Source: Pseudomonas guariconensis (lineage in GTDB: Bacteria; Pseudomonadota; Gammaproteobacteria; Pseudomonadales; Pseudomonadaceae). From it: a stretch of 40,295 nucleotides of DNA. The notes under the pieces were generated by a model. That model saw nothing but the letters and a program-made list of their open reading frames with translations. It ran no database searches and had not been told where the DNA came from. Shown piece after piece: positions 38,881 through 40,295 of this stretch (positions are counted from its first letter, which is position 1; each line of letters opens with the position of its first letter). The DNA lies in the NCBI RefSeq assembly GCF_015680235.1, contig NZ_JADLJL010000041.1, positions 1 to 40,295 of the forward strand, read 5' to 3'. Position numbers and translations under genes: made by a program.

Positions 38881-40218
38881 TCACCGAACCCACTGCCCTT
38901 TCGATTGCAACCGCCAGCCCATCCACCCCAGCGTCACCGCCCGCAACCCCATGAACCCGAGGAACGCCAACCACAACCCATGGTTGCCGAGCCCGTTCAT
39001 GAGCATTGCCAAGGGCAGCGCGATCAGCACTGACAGCAACATCGCATTGCGCATCTCCCGCGCTCGGGTCGCGCCGATGAACAACCCGTCGAGCAGGTAG
39101 CTCCACACCGCAACCAACGGCAGCACCGCCAGGTAGGGCAAGTACGCGTAGGCGGCCTCGCGCACGCTGGCAATATCGGTCTGCAGGTCGATGAACAGAT
39201 GTCCTCCCAGCAGAAACACCACGGCGAAGCCCAGGCTGATGATCAACGACCACCCACACGCCACTACCAGCGAGCGACGCAGCGCCTCGCGGTCGCGGGC
39301 ACCGATGGCATGGCCGCACAGCGCCTCGACCGCATGGGCCAGGCCGTCCAAGGCATAGGCGGTGAGCATCAGGCCATTGAGCAGCAGGGCGTTGGCCGCC
39401 ACCGTGGCTTCGCCCAGGCGCGCGCCTTGCACGGTCACCAGCAGGAACACCAGTTGCAGCGCCAGGCTGCGCAGGAAGATGTCGCGGTTGACCGCCAGCA
39501 GCGGCCGCCAGGCCAGCCAGCGCTTGAGCCGTGCCCAGTCGACCCGGCCTGGGTAGGCGCGCAGCGCCGGGCGTGTCAGGGCGAGGCCGAGCAGGGCGGC
39601 GCTCCATTCGGCGATCACCGAGGCCCGTGCCGAGCCCAGCACGCCCCAGTCCAGGCCGAGCACGAACCATAGGTTCAGCGCGATGTTCAGCAGGTTGGTG
39701 GTCAGCAGGATCGCCAACGGCGCCCGGGCGTTCTGAGTGCCGAGGAACCAGCCGACCAGCGCGTAACTGGCCAGCGCAGCCGGCAGGCCGAGCAGGCGGG
39801 TGTGGAAAAACGCCTCGGTGGCTTGTTGCAACGCCGCGCTGGGCGCCATCGCATGTAACGCCAGCTGGCTGAAGGGGATCGCCAGCAAGCCGATCGCCGT
39901 CGCCAGCACCAGGGCCAACAGCAACCCCTGCACCAGCACCTGGCGCAATGCCGCGCCGTCGGCGCGCCCGGCGGCCTGGGCGGCGAAACCGGTGGAGCCC
40001 ATGCGCAGGAACCCCATCAGCCCGACCATGAAGGTGAACAAGGTCGCGCCCACTGCCACGGCACCCAACTGGTGCGCATGGGGCAGGTGACCGATCACGG
40101 TGCTGTCGACCAGGGCCACCAGCGGCACCGAGATGTTGGACAGGATCATCGGTGCGGCCAGCGCCCAGACCTTGCGGTGGGTGAGGCGGTGGTGCCAGTC
40201 GGTGACTAATGAAGACAT
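38881..40218 (-). CDS. MATE-family efflux transporter, DinF-like
   Basis: This 445-residue protein has about 12 membrane helices, consistent with a MATE transporter of the DinF subgroup. The VWALAAPMILSNISVPLVAL start and VDSTVIGHLPHAHQLGAVAVG are typical, and ALDGLAHAVEALCGHAIG lies near the middle. It should export cationic compounds or protect against oxidative and bile-type stress, but the substrate cannot be read from sequence. I chose the ATG at 40218 (MSSLVTDWHHRLTHRK); the longer reading runs through a REP unit and is rejected. It converges with speA. Confidence 0.93.
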   Translation of the reverse strand: MSSLVTDWHHRLTHRKVWALAAPMILSNISVPLVALVDSTVIGHLPHAHQLGAVAVGATLFTFMVGLMGFLRMGSTGFAAQAAGRADGAALRQVLVQGLLLALVLATAIGLLAIPFSQLALHAMAPSAALQQATEAFFHTRLLGLPAALASYALVGWFLGTQNARAPLAILLTTNLLNIALNLWFVLGLDWGVLGSARASVIAEWSAALLGLALTRPALRAYPGRVDWARLKRWLAWRPLLAVNRDIFLRSLALQLVFLLVTVQGARLGEATVAANALLLNGLMLTAYALDGLAHAVEALCGHAIGARDREALRRSLVVACGWSLIISLGFAVVFLLGGHLFIDLQTDIASVREAAYAYLPYLAVLPLVAVWSYLLDGLFIGATRAREMRNAMLLSVLIALPLAMLMNGLGNHGLWLAFLGFMGLRAVTLGWMGWRLQSKGQWVR

Positions 40219-40251
40219 GTGAATCCTTCGTTCCAGGGCCGCTTCGCATCC

Positions 40252-40295
40252 CATCGCCGGCAAGCCGGCTCCCACAATTCCTGTAGGAGCCGGCT
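40252..40295 (-). repeat. REP palindromes at the window end, GCCGGCTTGCCGGC subclass
   Basis: CATCGCCGGCAAGCCGGCTCCCACA (40252-40276) is a full inverted unit upstream of the MATE gene. CTGTAGGAGCCGGCT at 40281-40295 is the start of a second unit in direct orientation, cut by the window edge. Confidence 0.85.

Noticed and set aside
1..40295. tRNA, rRNA, CRISPR array or insertion sequence
   Set aside because: I looked for tRNA-like cloverleaf ends, regularly spaced direct repeats and transposase-like proteins with inverted ends, and saw none. The repeats present are single or paired REP palindromes.

Overview
The window looks like chromosomal DNA of a Pseudomonas of the P. putida group. It is GC-rich. 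Gene neighbourhoods familiar from Pseudomonas (retS-purD-purH-fis-dusB, prmA-accC-accB-aroQ-dsbD, speA next to an eIF1-like gene) are intact. Gene ends are decorated with short REP palindromes of the P. putida type (core GCGGGCTTGTCCCGC and two variants). I saw no tRNA, rRNA, insertion sequence, prophage or CRISPR array.

Layout. Bases 76-5002 (minus strand) form a copper-uptake cluster: DUF2946 protein, periplasmic copper chaperone PCu(A)C, a second Met/His-rich DUF2946 protein, an OprC-type TonB-dependent copper receptor and a PepSY membrane protein. Bases 5121-8353 (minus) hold the cobL-cbiD-cobK part of the corrin-ring pathway, ending in a small gene that looks like an N-terminally truncated VapB antitoxin. 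Divergently, 8512-12881 (plus) holds cobG-cobH-cobI-cobJ, the last fused to a CbiG-like domain. Bases 12993-15078 (plus) contain three genes of unknown function, followed tail to tail by marC and retS (minus). Then come purD, purH, fis, dusB, a zinc-ribbon/DUF3426 protein, prmA, accC, accB, aroQ, dsbD, a CtpL-like chemoreceptor and a GcbA-like diguanylate cyclase, all on the minus strand to 34133. The last part (34333-38765, plus) carries a DUF2333 protein, a Nudix hydrolase, an eIF1/SUI1-like protein and speA. A DinF-type MATE transporter on the minus strand closes the window.

Most of this is conserved core genome. The part I find most unusual is the 2.1-kb cassette at 12993-15078. Its three proteins (231, 228 and 219 residues) look unrelated at first reading but share a spaced W-x3-Y-x7-G-[W/C] motif at nearly the same position. 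At least the first and third also share a similar C-terminal end. They therefore appear to be diverged paralogues kept as a co-transcribed trio, with strong RNA hairpins before the first gene and between the first two. Their function is unknown to me.

Other points worth attention are a 63-nt nested palindrome between the chemoreceptor gene and dsbD, the truncated antitoxin translationally coupled to cobK, the co-occurrence of CobG (aerobic) with CbiD (usually anaerobic) in one corrin pathway, and three distinct REP subclasses.
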